Positions 19,263 to 27,113 of a stretch of DNA of 64,000 nt are shown in pieces. The notes under the pieces were generated by a model. It saw only the letters and a list, made by a program, of their open reading frames with translations, ran no database searches and was not told where the DNA came from. Both the position numbers and the translations under genes were made by a program. Each line of letters begins with the position of its first letter. Positions within the stretch are counted from its first letter, which is position 1. The DNA lies in the NCBI GenBank assembly GCA_934167685.1, contig CAKPLQ010000001.1:30067-94066 (forward strand). The letters are read 5' to 3'. The DNA comes from an uncultured Clostridia bacterium (lineage in GTDB: Bacteria; Bacillota; Clostridia; TANB77; CAG-508).

Positions 19263-19709
19263 ATGGAAAATGCGGTTAAAGCCTTGTATATAGCAGCCGG
19301 AGTGTTAATTGCAGTAATGATTTTGTCTTTAGCTGCTGTAGTATATTCAAGTTTGCAAGGTTATGTAGAAAATACAAATCAACAGATAGAATTTAATGAA
19401 ATAAATAGTTTTAATACGCAATATCTTGATTATGCTAATAAAGATGTTTCTATTCAAGATATAGTAACAGTTGCAGGCAATGCATATGAAAACAATTATT
19501 CATATAGTCCAGATATTAATCAATGGAATATTTCTGATAAATCTTTTTATGTGCAAGTTTTATTAAATGGAACTAGAATAGACCAAAATATTAATGATAT
19601 AATGGTTAACTTATTAGAAAATAACAAGGATAAAGTATTTGTAACTGATGATATATCATATGCAAAAGACACTTCAAAAGTGTGCAGTATAAGTTTTAAA
19701 ACAAAGTAA
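19263..19709 (+). CDS. Pilin-like protein 2 (MEN family)
   Basis: A 148-residue protein opening MENAVKALYIAAGVLIAVMILSL, nearly the same N-terminal helix as the gene upstream. The following segment FNTQYLDYANKDVSIQDIVTVAGNAYEN lines up with the KFENYNG...RGNELVSVMNMVIDYNN motif of protein 1, though it is more divergent. The C-terminus SKVCSISFKTK again ends on a short strand. Conservation of the helix and divergence of the head is what paralogous pilins show. It is 16 bases downstream of protein 1 with an AAAGGA site. The function is a guess from context: a minor or major filament subunit of the Tad-like apparatus. Confidence 0.55.
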   Translation: MENAVKALYIAAGVLIAVMILSLAAVVYSSLQGYVENTNQQIEFNEINSFNTQYLDYANKDVSIQDIVTVAGNAYENNYSYSPDINQWNISDKSFYVQVLLNGTRIDQNINDIMVNLLENNKDKVFVTDDISYAKDTSKVCSISFKTK

Positions 19710-19716
19710 AAAAATG

Positions 19717-19745
19717 TTGCAATTTAAAAAATTAAATGTTATAAT
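19717..19745 (+). promoter_or_regulatory. Internal promoter candidate in the pilin-like gene cluster
   Basis: TTGCAA (19717-19722), 17 bases, then TATAAT (19740-19745), close to sigma-A consensus. The predicted transcription start would fall around 19752, only some 5 bases before ATG 19757 and after its GAGGG site. The mRNA would be almost leaderless for that gene but normal for the genes further downstream. Confidence 0.5.
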
Positions 19746-19756
19746 GAGGGAAAATA

Positions 19757-20194
19757 ATGAAAAAAGTAATTATGTTTTTAGCTATTATTGTAATTATTAT
19801 AGTTACTTTAGTAGGATATAGATATATTTCTTATAAAAATCATTATAAGGAAATTCAAAAAGAAAATTCTGATTTTGATAAATATAAAGACCAAGAAGTA
19901 TATGGCTTAGATGTAGCCTCATTAATAAATATGGCTATAGATAAGAATACTAAAAATAAAATTGAAAAAGATGATAATGGAAACTTTATTACAAATGAAG
20001 AAAATTCTATAGAAATTGAAATTTATATGACAGATAATGATACTACATATAAAATGGAAAGTATTAGTAATTCTGGAATAGAGCAATTTCTACAGTATTA
20101 TAAAGACATAAAATTTAAATGTTCAAAAATAGAGTATCATAAAAACACAGGAAGAGTTAAATATATACTATTTGAACAACAAGAAAACAGTTAA
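19757..20194 (+). CDS. Small membrane-anchored protein related to the pilin-like family
   Basis: A 145-residue protein with a lysine-flanked helix at residues 4-22 (VIMFLAIIVIIIVTLVGY) and a polar extracellular part. It does not start with MEN, but the segment DFDKYKDQEVYGLDVASLINMAIDKN matches the FxxYNGxxxRGxExxSLxxxxxxYN motif of the neighbouring pilin-like proteins. The end HKNTGRVKYILFEQ matches their closing beta-strand. I therefore read it as a divergent member of the same family with a conventional anchor. A consensus-like promoter lies directly in front. No specific function can be given. Confidence 0.55.
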   Translation: MKKVIMFLAIIVIIIVTLVGYRYISYKNHYKEIQKENSDFDKYKDQEVYGLDVASLINMAIDKNTKNKIEKDDNGNFITNEENSIEIEIYMTDNDTTYKMESISNSGIEQFLQYYKDIKFKCSKIEYHKNTGRVKYILFEQQENS

Positions 20195-20200
20195 TAAAGT

Positions 20201-20214
20201 TCAGCGAGAGCTGA
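20201..20214 (+). other. GNRA-type mini hairpin in the pilin-like cluster
   Basis: TCAGC-GAGA-GCTGA forms a 5-bp stem capped by a GAGA (GNRA) tetraloop, 7 bases after the stop of the upstream gene and some 40 bases before the next start. Such compact hairpins often protect mRNA 3' ends or tune operon stoichiometry. Confidence 0.35.
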
Positions 20215-20251
20215 TTATGATAAACAAAAGTATAAAAAGGGGGGAGAAACT

Positions 20252-20662
20252 ATGGAAAACGCAACAAAGGCATTATTAATTGCAGCAGCAGTTTTAATAG
20301 CTATCTTAATTATCTCTTTAGGATTAGTTGTTTATAATAACTCTGCAAACACTGTTAATCAAGCAAACTTATCATCACAAGAGATACAAGCTCAAAATGA
20401 GAAGTTTACAAGATATAATGGTAAATACAAAAGAGGTTCTGAAGTAAACTCTTTATTACAAACAGCATTAAACTATAATTTAAATACTACAGACGATGGA
20501 AATAAAGTTACAGTGAATTATGGAAAAGAGACGCTAGTAGATAGTAGTTCTACAAGCATAGAAAAACAAATGGACACAAGTAAATTATATGACATTAAAG
20601 TTAATTATGGTGGAGCTGGAGGACTTGTAGATACAATTACAATAACTGATGCAGCAAAATAA
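20252..20662 (+). CDS. Pilin-like protein 3, smallest member (MEN family)
   Basis: A 136-residue protein with N-terminus MENATKALLIAAAVLIAILIISL and then KFTRYNGKYKRGSEVNSLLQTALNYN, the clearest copy of the family motif. The last part GGLVDTITITDAAK is a predicted strand. With a strong GGGGGGAGAA-like site before ATG 20252, it is likely the best translated of the set and so is a candidate for the major subunit. That is inference from ribosome binding site strength and small size only. There is no Cys, no sortase motif and no cleavable leader. It lies in the middle of the six-gene series. Confidence 0.55.
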   Translation: MENATKALLIAAAVLIAILIISLGLVVYNNSANTVNQANLSSQEIQAQNEKFTRYNGKYKRGSEVNSLLQTALNYNLNTTDDGNKVTVNYGKETLVDSSSTSIEKQMDTSKLYDIKVNYGGAGGLVDTITITDAAK

Positions 20663-20692
20663 TAAAATTAATGAGTGAAAGGGGATATACTT

Positions 20693-21400
20693 ATGGAAAA
20701 TGCGATAGAAGCTTTAAAAATTGCAGGAGCAGTATTAATGTTTGTATTGGCATTGACATTAAGTATATCTTCTTTGTCTCAAGCCAATTCAGCAGTTAGT
20801 AGTATTGCAACAATGTATGATAAAGATGCACAATCTACTTATGTTCAGCCAGCACAAGACTTAACAAGAGTAGTAGGAATGGAAACAATAATTCCTACAA
20901 TGTATAAAGCTTATGAAGAAAACATAGAAATATATTTCTTTAAAGCAGATGGAAGTCCACTACCAATATATTATAAAACAAATCAATATGGTAGTAGAGT
21001 GGATTCAGAAGGTAAATCTGTAGCCAATAGCAATCCTAATGCTGTAACAGTAAATTATATAGACTTATCTAAAGAAAGTTTTGGAACAGAAAATGGAAAA
21101 GAAGCTACACAAGTGGCAACAGAGCACTTAAGCTTAATATTAGCTGGTGGAAACAAGTGGAAAAATCAATATAGAAATAACCAAGAAATGTTAAATTTAT
21201 TAGATGAGAAAAAATATGGAAATCAATTAATGGATACAGAATATCCAAATGGTTTTTATGCATATTTAAATGGTAAAAAATTTGTCGAAAATTTAGGTGA
21301 ATATTATCAAGGTTCAAATCAAGATGAAGACGAGAGTTTAGCAAGTACAACTGCTACGAAAATTAAAAAAAGAGTTATAACATACAAATTAACAAACTAA
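20693..21400 (+). CDS. Pilin-like protein 4, larger head (MEN family)
   Basis: A 235-residue protein that starts MENAIEALKIAGAVLMFVLALTLS, the same N-terminal pattern as its neighbours. The head differs: SVSSIATMYDKDAQSTYVQPAQDLTRVVGMETIIPTMYKAYEEN, then a long polar region with NPNAVTVNYIDLSK and a C-terminal TKIKKRVITYKLTN strand. A GTG at 20675 is in frame, but AAAGGGG lies between it and ATG 20693, so the ATG is the start. It could be a minor or tip subunit, as larger heads are usual for minor pilins. No known domain was recognised. Confidence 0.55.
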   Translation: MENAIEALKIAGAVLMFVLALTLSISSLSQANSAVSSIATMYDKDAQSTYVQPAQDLTRVVGMETIIPTMYKAYEENIEIYFFKADGSPLPIYYKTNQYGSRVDSEGKSVANSNPNAVTVNYIDLSKESFGTENGKEATQVATEHLSLILAGGNKWKNQYRNNQEMLNLLDEKKYGNQLMDTEYPNGFYAYLNGKKFVENLGEYYQGSNQDEDESLASTTATKIKKRVITYKLTN

Positions 21401-21413
21401 AAGGAGAAAACAG

Positions 21414-21974
21414 ATGGAAGATACATCTATGGATATAATAGGAATATTGTTTGGTGCAATATTAATGTTTGTAGTTCCACTATTTTTAATTGCGAATAAA
21501 TCTGATGATATATCTCAATTAGTAGCACAATCTGCTACATCTGAGTTCGTAAATGAGGTTGTAAGGTCTGGACAAATTACTGCAGATGAATATCAAAGTT
21601 TTATGACCACATTAAACACATCTGGAAATACATTTGACATAGATATACATGTTCAAATTCTAGATGAAACACCATCAAAAATGGTAACAGATGCAGATGC
21701 ACAAAAGATAGGAACAAACTCATATTACTCATTATACACAACTCAAGTTGAGAGCAAAATTGGAAACTCTTCTGCAACAACGTCCAATAATAGAGTTGGA
21801 AAACTTATATTAAAACAAGGAGACCAAGTTTCTGTAACAGTAAAAAATAGTAGTAAAACACTATCTCAAGCTTTAAGAAATGTATATTACAATGTAACAG
21901 GAAATGATATACATATAATTGCAGCTGCAGCATCAGGTACTGTAACAATAAATGGTTCTACAGGAACAATATAA
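21414..21974 (+). CDS. Pseudopilin-like protein with N-terminal helix
   Basis: A 186-residue protein, last of the Tad-like operon. The helix at residues 7-27 (DIIGILFGAILMFVVPLFLIA) is followed by ATSEFVNEVVRSGQITADEYQSFMTTLNTSGNTFDIDIHV. I associate this pattern (FVNxVRxxGxITxxxYxxFxxxL...G..YDIxI) with clostridial pseudopilin or TadE-like proteins encoded with Tad genes. It does not share the MEN start and is probably a distinct component. It has no cysteines. A rho-independent terminator begins at its stop codon, closing the locus. The component role is inferred from context and the recalled motif. Confidence 0.5.
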   Translation: MEDTSMDIIGILFGAILMFVVPLFLIANKSDDISQLVAQSATSEFVNEVVRSGQITADEYQSFMTTLNTSGNTFDIDIHVQILDETPSKMVTDADAQKIGTNSYYSLYTTQVESKIGNSSATTSNNRVGKLILKQGDQVSVTVKNSSKTLSQALRNVYYNVTGNDIHIIAAAASGTVTINGSTGTI

Positions 21975-22014
21975 AAAGACTAATTAATGAAAAAAATTTA
22001 ATTAGTCTTTTTTT
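21973..22014 (+). terminator. Rho-independent terminator of the Tad-like operon
   Basis: AAAAAGACTAATT (21973-21985) pairs with AATTAGTCTTTTT (22000-22012), followed by further Ts. The stem begins at the stop codon of the last gene and gives a canonical terminator. Confidence 0.85.
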
Positions 22015-22068
22015 GTGTATAAAAAATTTTTAAGTACTAATAATAAAAAACAAAGGAGTGAAAAATTC

Positions 22069-23127
22069 ATGAAAACACTCAAAAAAATACTTTTTTTATT
22101 TGTACTAATTTTTTTATATGTATTTTTATTAACAAGAGGCTATTATCCAGAAACAATAGCAGTAAAAGGCGAAGAAATTCGATTATCAGATATTCAAGTA
22201 ATTCCAATAGGGCAAGTTGCAGGAATAAAATTATATACAAGTGGAGTACTAGTTGTAGGGACATCTGGAATTCAAAGTACGGATGGCAAAACATACAAAC
22301 CTTATGAAAATACTGGAATACAAGAAGGTGATTCAATAAATTCAATTAATGACATTATAGTAAATAATACAGAAGAATTAATAGATGCAGTCAATTTGTA
22401 TGAAGGAAAAACAGTACATGTAAAATATACAAGAGATAATCAAGAAAAAACTTGTGAAATAACTCCAGTAAAAGACAGAAGTGGAAAATATAAATTAGGT
22501 TTATGGGTTAGAGATAGTGCTGCAGGAGTTGGAACTATAACCTTTTATTATGAAGAAAACAATACATTTGCAGGATTAGGACATGGAATAACTGACATAG
22601 ATACAGGAGATATAATACAAACATCTTCTGGAGAAATAGATGAAGCAAGTATTGTATCTATAGTAAAAGGCAAGGATGGAGAACCTGGGAAAATTCAAGG
22701 AAGTATAAAACAAGATAGTGTTATTGGAAGTATTTACAAAAATACTCCATATGGAATTTATGGGATGATAAAAGAACCTAATAATATAAAAATAGATACT
22801 TCTAGAAAAATAAATGTGGCACCTAGACAAGAAATAAGTCTAGGAGAAGCAACAATTTTATCTAATATTAGTGGAGACCTAAAAGAATATAAAATCGAAA
22901 TACAGAAAACTTATTTAAATAATAATTATGATAACAAAAGTATGGTACTAAAAGTTGTAGACCCACAATTATTAGAATTAACAGGCGGAATAATTCAAGG
23001 AATGAGTGGTTCGCCAATTATACAAAACAATAAATTTATAGGAGCTGTAACACATGTTTTTGTAAAAGATTCTAGTATTGGTTATGCTGTTTTTGCAGAT
23101 AGAATGGTTAGTGAAATATGCAGATAA
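22069..23127 (+). CDS. spoIVB: SpoIVB-type sporulation serine protease (S55)
   Basis: SpoIVB is secreted by the forespore into the intermembrane space, where it triggers pro-sigma-K processing. The 352-residue protein has an N-terminal helix, then a PDZ domain (about residues 85-140, KPYENTGIQEGDSINSIN). The peptidase domain follows with His172 in GLGHGITDIDTGDIIQ and Ser315 in IIQGMSGSPIIQNNKFIGAVTHVF, the S55 signature. The reading frame is open from 22015, but AAAGGAG at 22052-22058 indicates ATG 22069. It is monocistronic between two terminators. A forespore-specific promoter is expected but not seen clearly. Confidence 0.93.
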   Translation: MKTLKKILFLFVLIFLYVFLLTRGYYPETIAVKGEEIRLSDIQVIPIGQVAGIKLYTSGVLVVGTSGIQSTDGKTYKPYENTGIQEGDSINSINDIIVNNTEELIDAVNLYEGKTVHVKYTRDNQEKTCEITPVKDRSGKYKLGLWVRDSAAGVGTITFYYEENNTFAGLGHGITDIDTGDIIQTSSGEIDEASIVSIVKGKDGEPGKIQGSIKQDSVIGSIYKNTPYGIYGMIKEPNNIKIDTSRKINVAPRQEISLGEATILSNISGDLKEYKIEIQKTYLNNNYDNKSMVLKVVDPQLLELTGGIIQGMSGSPIIQNNKFIGAVTHVFVKDSSIGYAVFADRMVSEICR

Positions 23128-23181
23128 AAATGCATAATATATAAGAAAAATCAAAATCTTAAAGATATAAAATAGTAAATT

Positions 23182-23216
23182 AAAAAAACAGTTTTTGCAA
23201 AAAAAGCTGTTTTTTT
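23182..23216 (+). terminator. Rho-independent terminator after spoIVB
   Basis: AAAAACAG pairs with CTGTTTTT around an internal TTTTT/AAAAA pairing, ending in a run of seven Ts. The following TTGACA (23215-23220) may already serve as the -35 of the next gene. Confidence 0.75.
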
Positions 23217-23244
23217 GACACTTTTTGTGATATTATAGTATATA
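23215..23244 (+). promoter_or_regulatory. Promoter candidate for the DUF5662-trmB pair
   Basis: A perfect -35 TTGACA (23215-23220) overlaps the end of the upstream terminator. The best -10 at 18-base spacing is TATATA (23239-23244), an imperfect match in a TA-rich stretch. It lies 22 bases before the start codon. Confidence 0.45.
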
Positions 23245-23266
23245 TAATAATAGAGGGAGTAGATAA

Positions 23267-23836
23267 ATGAAAATTTCTAATATATTTAAACACATTAATT
23301 TAGTAATGCACCATAAATGGGTGGTTTTTAAATTATGCTGTAAAGTGGGAATTCCATGGAGAGGATTTATGCATGACTGGTCTAAGTTTTCTCCAACTGA
23401 ATTTTGGGAAGGTGTAAAATATTATAATGGTCATAGAAGCCCAATTACAGTATGTAAAGAAAAAAATGGGTATTCAGAAGCATGGCTACATCATAAAGGA
23501 AGAAATAAACATCATTTCCAATACTGGGTGGATTTAGCATTACCACAACCTGCAATAATAATGCCATATAAATATGCGGCAGAGATGGTGTGTGACCAGT
23601 TGGCAGCAGGAATAGTTTATAATGGAAAGAATTGGACACCAAATACGCAGTTAGAATATTATATGCATAGAGAAGTAAGAAATATTATACATCCACAAGT
23701 AGATAAATTTTTAACAGCTGTCTTTACAGGTATTAGCCAAAATGGACTTGATGCTACTTTGACAAAGAAAAATATCAGAAGTTTATATGAAAAATATTGT
23801 ATTAGAATGGAGAATTTAGATGAGAATAAGATTTAA
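23267..23836 (+). CDS. DUF5662 family protein (catalase-like annotation, function unknown)
   Basis: A soluble 189-residue protein rich in His and Trp. Conserved-looking blocks are FKLCCKVGIPWRGFMHDWSKFSPTEFW near residue 26 and EAWLHHKGRNKHHFQYWVDL near residue 75. These are the recognisable features of the DUF5662 family, common in Clostridia; the repeated histidines suggest a metal site. The family is of unknown function, although some database entries call it a catalase. It overlaps trmB by 17 bases, so the two are co-translated. No signal peptide or helix is present, so it is cytoplasmic. Confidence 0.7.
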   Translation: MKISNIFKHINLVMHHKWVVFKLCCKVGIPWRGFMHDWSKFSPTEFWEGVKYYNGHRSPITVCKEKNGYSEAWLHHKGRNKHHFQYWVDLALPQPAIIMPYKYAAEMVCDQLAAGIVYNGKNWTPNTQLEYYMHREVRNIIHPQVDKFLTAVFTGISQNGLDATLTKKNIRSLYEKYCIRMENLDENKI

Positions 23837-24485
23837 ACCATGGGCAAGACCAGAATTGGAAGCAAGTAGCTTTTATAGAGATAATCCAGAAGAATTAAAA
23901 AATAAATGGATAGAAGAATTTAAAAACAAAAATAATCCAATTCATTTGGAATTAGGTTGTGGAAAAGGACAATTTATATCAAAATTAGCAGTTCAAAATC
24001 CTAACATCAATTATATTGCAATAGATTTAGTTGATGCGATGTTAGGATTAGCTAAAAGAAATGTAGAAGAGACATACAAAGAGCAAGAAAAAGAAGTTGA
24101 TAATCTTATATTAACAAGATTTGATATAGAAAGAATAATGCTTATTTTGGGAGAACAAGATAATGTTAGAAGAATATACATTAATTTTTGCAATCCATGG
24201 CCAAAGGGAAAACATAGAAAGAAAAGATTGACACATACAAGACAGTTAGAAAAATATAAAACTTTTTTGGCTCCAAATGGAGAAATATATTTTAAAACTG
24301 ACGATGACGACTTATTTAATAGTAGTTTAGGATATTTTGAAGAGGCAGGTTTTAAGATTTTAAAGAAAACTTATGACTTACATAAAGAACCAATATGGGA
24401 AAATAATATAGAGACTGAGCATGAAAAAATGTTTAGTGAGCAAGGAATAAAAATAAAAGCATTAATAGCAACTAGAATATTATAA
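23820..24485 (+). CDS. trmB: tRNA (guanine-N7)-methyltransferase
   Basis: Methylates G46 in the variable loop of tRNAs using S-adenosylmethionine. The 221-residue length is standard. The Rossmann SAM site LELGCGKGQFISKLA is near residue 42 and AIDLVDAMLGLAKRN follows. The family signature INFCNPWPKGKHRKKRLTH, equivalent to the usual NFPDPWPKKRH, is near residue 120. The terminal TEHEKMFSEQG matches the conserved C-terminal TxYE-type block. Its start overlaps the DUF5662 gene. The tRNA-Trp gene follows 63 bases downstream under its own promoter. Confidence 0.95.
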   Translation: MRIRFKPWARPELEASSFYRDNPEELKNKWIEEFKNKNNPIHLELGCGKGQFISKLAVQNPNINYIAIDLVDAMLGLAKRNVEETYKEQEKEVDNLILTRFDIERIMLILGEQDNVRRIYINFCNPWPKGKHRKKRLTHTRQLEKYKTFLAPNGEIYFKTDDDDLFNSSLGYFEEAGFKILKKTYDLHKEPIWENNIETEHEKMFSEQGIKIKALIATRIL

Positions 24486-24502
24486 AAATTTCAAAAAATG
24501 TA

Positions 24503-24531
24503 TTGTCAAAATAGAAATAATGTGATACTAT
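24503..24531 (+). promoter_or_regulatory. Promoter candidate for tRNA-Trp
   Basis: TTGTCA (24503-24508), 17-base spacer, TACTAT (24526-24531). It lies 18 bases upstream of the first tRNA base, which is the usual distance for a separately transcribed tRNA gene. Confidence 0.5.
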
Positions 24532-24548
24532 ATTAAAGTAATTGACGT

Positions 24549-24623
24549 AGGGGTATAGTGTTAATGGTAGCACATCGGTCTCCAAAACCGCCTGTGTGGG
24601 TTCGAATCCTACTACCCCTGCCA
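24549..24623 (+). tRNA. tRNA-Trp (anticodon CCA), 3' CCA encoded
   Basis: The acceptor stem AGGGGTA (24549-24555) pairs fully with TACCCCT (24613-24619), followed by discriminator G and an encoded CCA (24621-24623). The anticodon loop is CTCCAAA, giving CCA for tryptophan. The T arm GTGGG-TTCGAAT-CCTAC is canonical. One mismatch sits at the top of the anticodon stem. A terminator follows. Confidence 0.96.
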
Positions 24624-24644
24624 TTTATTTATAATTTAGGGGGC

Positions 24645-24672
24645 AAAAACAGATTTTTTTAATCTGTTTTTT
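24645..24672 (+). terminator. Rho-independent terminator after tRNA-Trp
   Basis: AAAAACAGATT pairs with AATCTGTTTTT, ending in a T run. It separates the tRNA from the M23 peptidase gene. Confidence 0.8.
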
Positions 24673-24706
24673 GTGTTGGTAACTGAACTCTCGGAAAGGA
24701 CCCTAA

Positions 24707-25282
24707 ATGAATAAATTAATAGCAAGAATAGTTTTATTTTCAATAATAATTTGTTTTCTATTTATCCCAACAATGTCTAATGGAAGCAATATACAGCCAA
24801 TAAAAAAAGGAGAAATAATTTACTTAGGAAATTCAAGTTATGCTTGGCCAATACCAGGTTATACTCGAATATCATCACCATTTGGAAAAAGAGTAGCGCC
24901 AACCACTGGGGCATCAACATTCCATAAAGGAACAGATATACCTGCACCAGAAGGAACAGCACTAATTGCCACTTGCGATGGAGAGATTACGTTTACTGGA
25001 TTCCTTGGCGGAGGAGGATATACAATAACAATTACAAATGCAGAAGGCATAAAAATTTCATATTGTCATGTTTCGCCAAATTACATTGTATCTGTTGGGC
25101 AAATGGTGGAACAAGGTGAGATAATAGGAAATGTAGGACCGAAATATGTTTATGGAGTGGTAGGAAACAATTATAAAGATTCAACTGGGAATCCTACAAA
25201 TGGAGCAACTACGGGTTGCCATTTGCATATTGGATTTCGAGAAGATGGGGAATATATGAACCCTATGGATTATTTAAAATAG
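24707..25282 (+). CDS. Secreted M23 family metallopeptidase (LytM domain)
   Basis: A 191-residue protein with a signal peptide (about 1-28, hydrophobic IVLFSIIICFLFI) and a single zinc endopeptidase domain that would cut peptidoglycan cross-bridges. The metal ligands are in the HKGTD motif (His73, Asp77) and in HLHIG (His172 and His174). The catalytic domain fills nearly the whole mature protein, with no binding domain or coiled coil. It is thus different from the two coiled-coil M23 proteins near ftsEX. The end MNPMDYLK is the usual close of such domains. CGGAAAGGA precedes ATG 24707. Confidence 0.9.
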   Translation: MNKLIARIVLFSIIICFLFIPTMSNGSNIQPIKKGEIIYLGNSSYAWPIPGYTRISSPFGKRVAPTTGASTFHKGTDIPAPEGTALIATCDGEITFTGFLGGGGYTITITNAEGIKISYCHVSPNYIVSVGQMVEQGEIIGNVGPKYVYGVVGNNYKDSTGNPTNGATTGCHLHIGFREDGEYMNPMDYLK

Positions 25283-25332
25283 TTTACACATATAAAAAAC
25301 TATGTTATTATATAGCACAAGGAGATGAGAAA

Positions 25333-27048
25333 ATGTCATTTGATGGAATTGTAACAAAATCAATAGTTACAGAATTGCAAGAAATTATAGGAAGTAAAAT
25401 TGATAAAATCCATGAGCCAGATAAAAATACAATAGTATTAGGATTATATCTAAATGGAAAAAATTATGCCTTAAATATTTGCATAGATTCGCATAATTGT
25501 AGGATAAACTTAACAACACATCAAAAGGAAAATCCATTAGTTGCACCTAATTTTTGCATGCTATTAAGAAAGCATTTAATTGGTGGGAGAGTTTCAAATA
25601 TTTCTATGCTTGACTTAGAAAGACTTGTAAAAATAGAGATAGAAACAATAAATGAATTTAATGAAATTGAAGTAAAGACATTAATTGTAGAGCTTATGGG
25701 AAAGCACAGTAATATTATATTAGTAAACTCAAATGAAAAAATAATAGATTCTATGAGGCATATAGACTCAAAAAATTCATATAGAGAAATATTACCTTCA
25801 AGGATATATATTTTACCAAAATCAGAAAAGTTTGATTTTATAAAATTAAAAGATTTTAATGAATTTAAAGAAAAATTGCAAAGCTTAGACGAATCGAATA
25901 TATTATCAAATATGAATTCTGACGATATAAGTAAGAGGATTGCAAACGCATTTACTGGTTTTAGTTATGTATTTGCAAAATCAGCAGTGAAAGGTCGAGA
26001 TTTACACCAAACATATCAGTATATTTGTAAAATTATCGACGGAAAAGAAAATTTAGAATTTGATTATATATATAAAGAAGATAAAATTTCGGACTATGTT
26101 TTAACAATTGGGAATGCTGACGATAATGCAGATAAGAGTCTGTTCCATTTAAACTTTTTTATAGATGATTTTTACTATCAAAGAGAGACTACAGAAGGTT
26201 TTAAAAATTATAGAAATACAGTATTAAGATTGATTTTGGAGACACTAAAAAAATATAATAAACGTTTAGAAAATATCAATTTAAAACTTAAAGAATGTGA
26301 TGATATGGATACATATAGGTTATATGGAGAGTTAATAACAGCCAATCTATATAGATTGTCCAATAATCATTCGGAAAGTATAGAAGTAGAAAATTATTAT
26401 GAAAATAATAATAAAATAACAATTCCTATGGATGTAAGGTATACACCGAATATAAATGCCAAAAGATATTTTAAAAAGTATTCAAAATTAAAAAATGCAT
26501 TTGAAATTGTATCTAAGCAAAAATCTGAGACAGAGAAAGAATTAAATTATATAGAAAGTATAGTATATGAATTAGAAAATAGTTCATGTATAGAAGATGT
26601 TCAAGACATATTCGAGGAAATTAGTGAAAATGTTGTGTTTAAAGAAAGGTTAAAGAAAAAAGAAAAGAAAAAAAAGGTAAGCAAAAAGAAAAAGCAACAA
26701 AATTTTGCACCAATTGAATATGATGTTGAAGGATTTAAAGTTTATGTTGGAAGAAATAATAAAGAAAATGATTGGCTAACATTATCATTTGCCAATAAAA
26801 CAGATATATGGTTTCATACAAAAGACATACATGGAAGTCATGTTATTTTAAAAACTGATAAAAATGTTCCAGATGATATTTTAGTAAAATGTGCAGAAAT
26901 TGCGGCAAAACATAGCAAAGCTAAGGATCCATCAAATGTGCCTGTAGATTATTGCAAAGTACAATATGTAAAAAAGCCAAATGGTGCAAAGCCAGGAATG
27001 GTTATTTTTACTAATAATAAAACTTTAAATGTAAAGCCGGCAAAATGA
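25333..27048 (+). CDS. rqcH: Rqc2 homologue RqcH (NFACT protein)
   Basis: RqcH binds stalled 50S-peptidyl-tRNA complexes and recruits tRNA-Ala to add C-terminal alanine tails that mark the nascent chain for decay. The 571-residue protein has the NFACT-N domain (FDGIVTKSIVTELQEIIGSKIDKI at the start), a helix-hairpin and coiled-coil middle (about 290-440), a very basic linker (KKEKKKKVSKKKKQQ), and the NFACT-R domain near 475-560 with DIWFHTKDIHGSHVIL. The start is ATG 25333 after AAGGAG; the longer frame from 25216 overlaps the M23 gene. The family was formerly annotated as fibronectin-binding. Confidence 0.93.
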   Translation: MSFDGIVTKSIVTELQEIIGSKIDKIHEPDKNTIVLGLYLNGKNYALNICIDSHNCRINLTTHQKENPLVAPNFCMLLRKHLIGGRVSNISMLDLERLVKIEIETINEFNEIEVKTLIVELMGKHSNIILVNSNEKIIDSMRHIDSKNSYREILPSRIYILPKSEKFDFIKLKDFNEFKEKLQSLDESNILSNMNSDDISKRIANAFTGFSYVFAKSAVKGRDLHQTYQYICKIIDGKENLEFDYIYKEDKISDYVLTIGNADDNADKSLFHLNFFIDDFYYQRETTEGFKNYRNTVLRLILETLKKYNKRLENINLKLKECDDMDTYRLYGELITANLYRLSNNHSESIEVENYYENNNKITIPMDVRYTPNINAKRYFKKYSKLKNAFEIVSKQKSETEKELNYIESIVYELENSSCIEDVQDIFEEISENVVFKERLKKKEKKKKVSKKKKQQNFAPIEYDVEGFKVYVGRNNKENDWLTLSFANKTDIWFHTKDIHGSHVILKTDKNVPDDILVKCAEIAAKHSKAKDPSNVPVDYCKVQYVKKPNGAKPGMVIFTNNKTLNVKPAK

Positions 27049-27051
27049 GAA

Positions 27052-27076
27052 GAGAGCATCTATTATAGATGCTCTC
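27052..27076. terminator. Hairpin between convergent rqcH and the minus-strand gene
   Basis: A perfect 11-bp stem (27052-27062 with 27066-27076) with a 3-base loop directly after the rqcH stop, followed by GATTTTG. It probably acts on the plus strand and may serve both converging transcripts. Confidence 0.7.
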
Positions 27077-27113
27077 GATTTTGATATAGCCACGATAACT
27101 ATAGTCTTAAATT

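Noticed and set aside
19757..20194. Small membrane protein considered unrelated to the Tad-like locus
   Set aside because: Its central motif and terminal strand match the neighbouring pilin-like proteins, so it was kept as a divergent family member.
24549..24623. tRNA-Trp considered as an integration site
   Set aside because: No partial copy of its 3' end and no integrase were seen in the neighbourhood.
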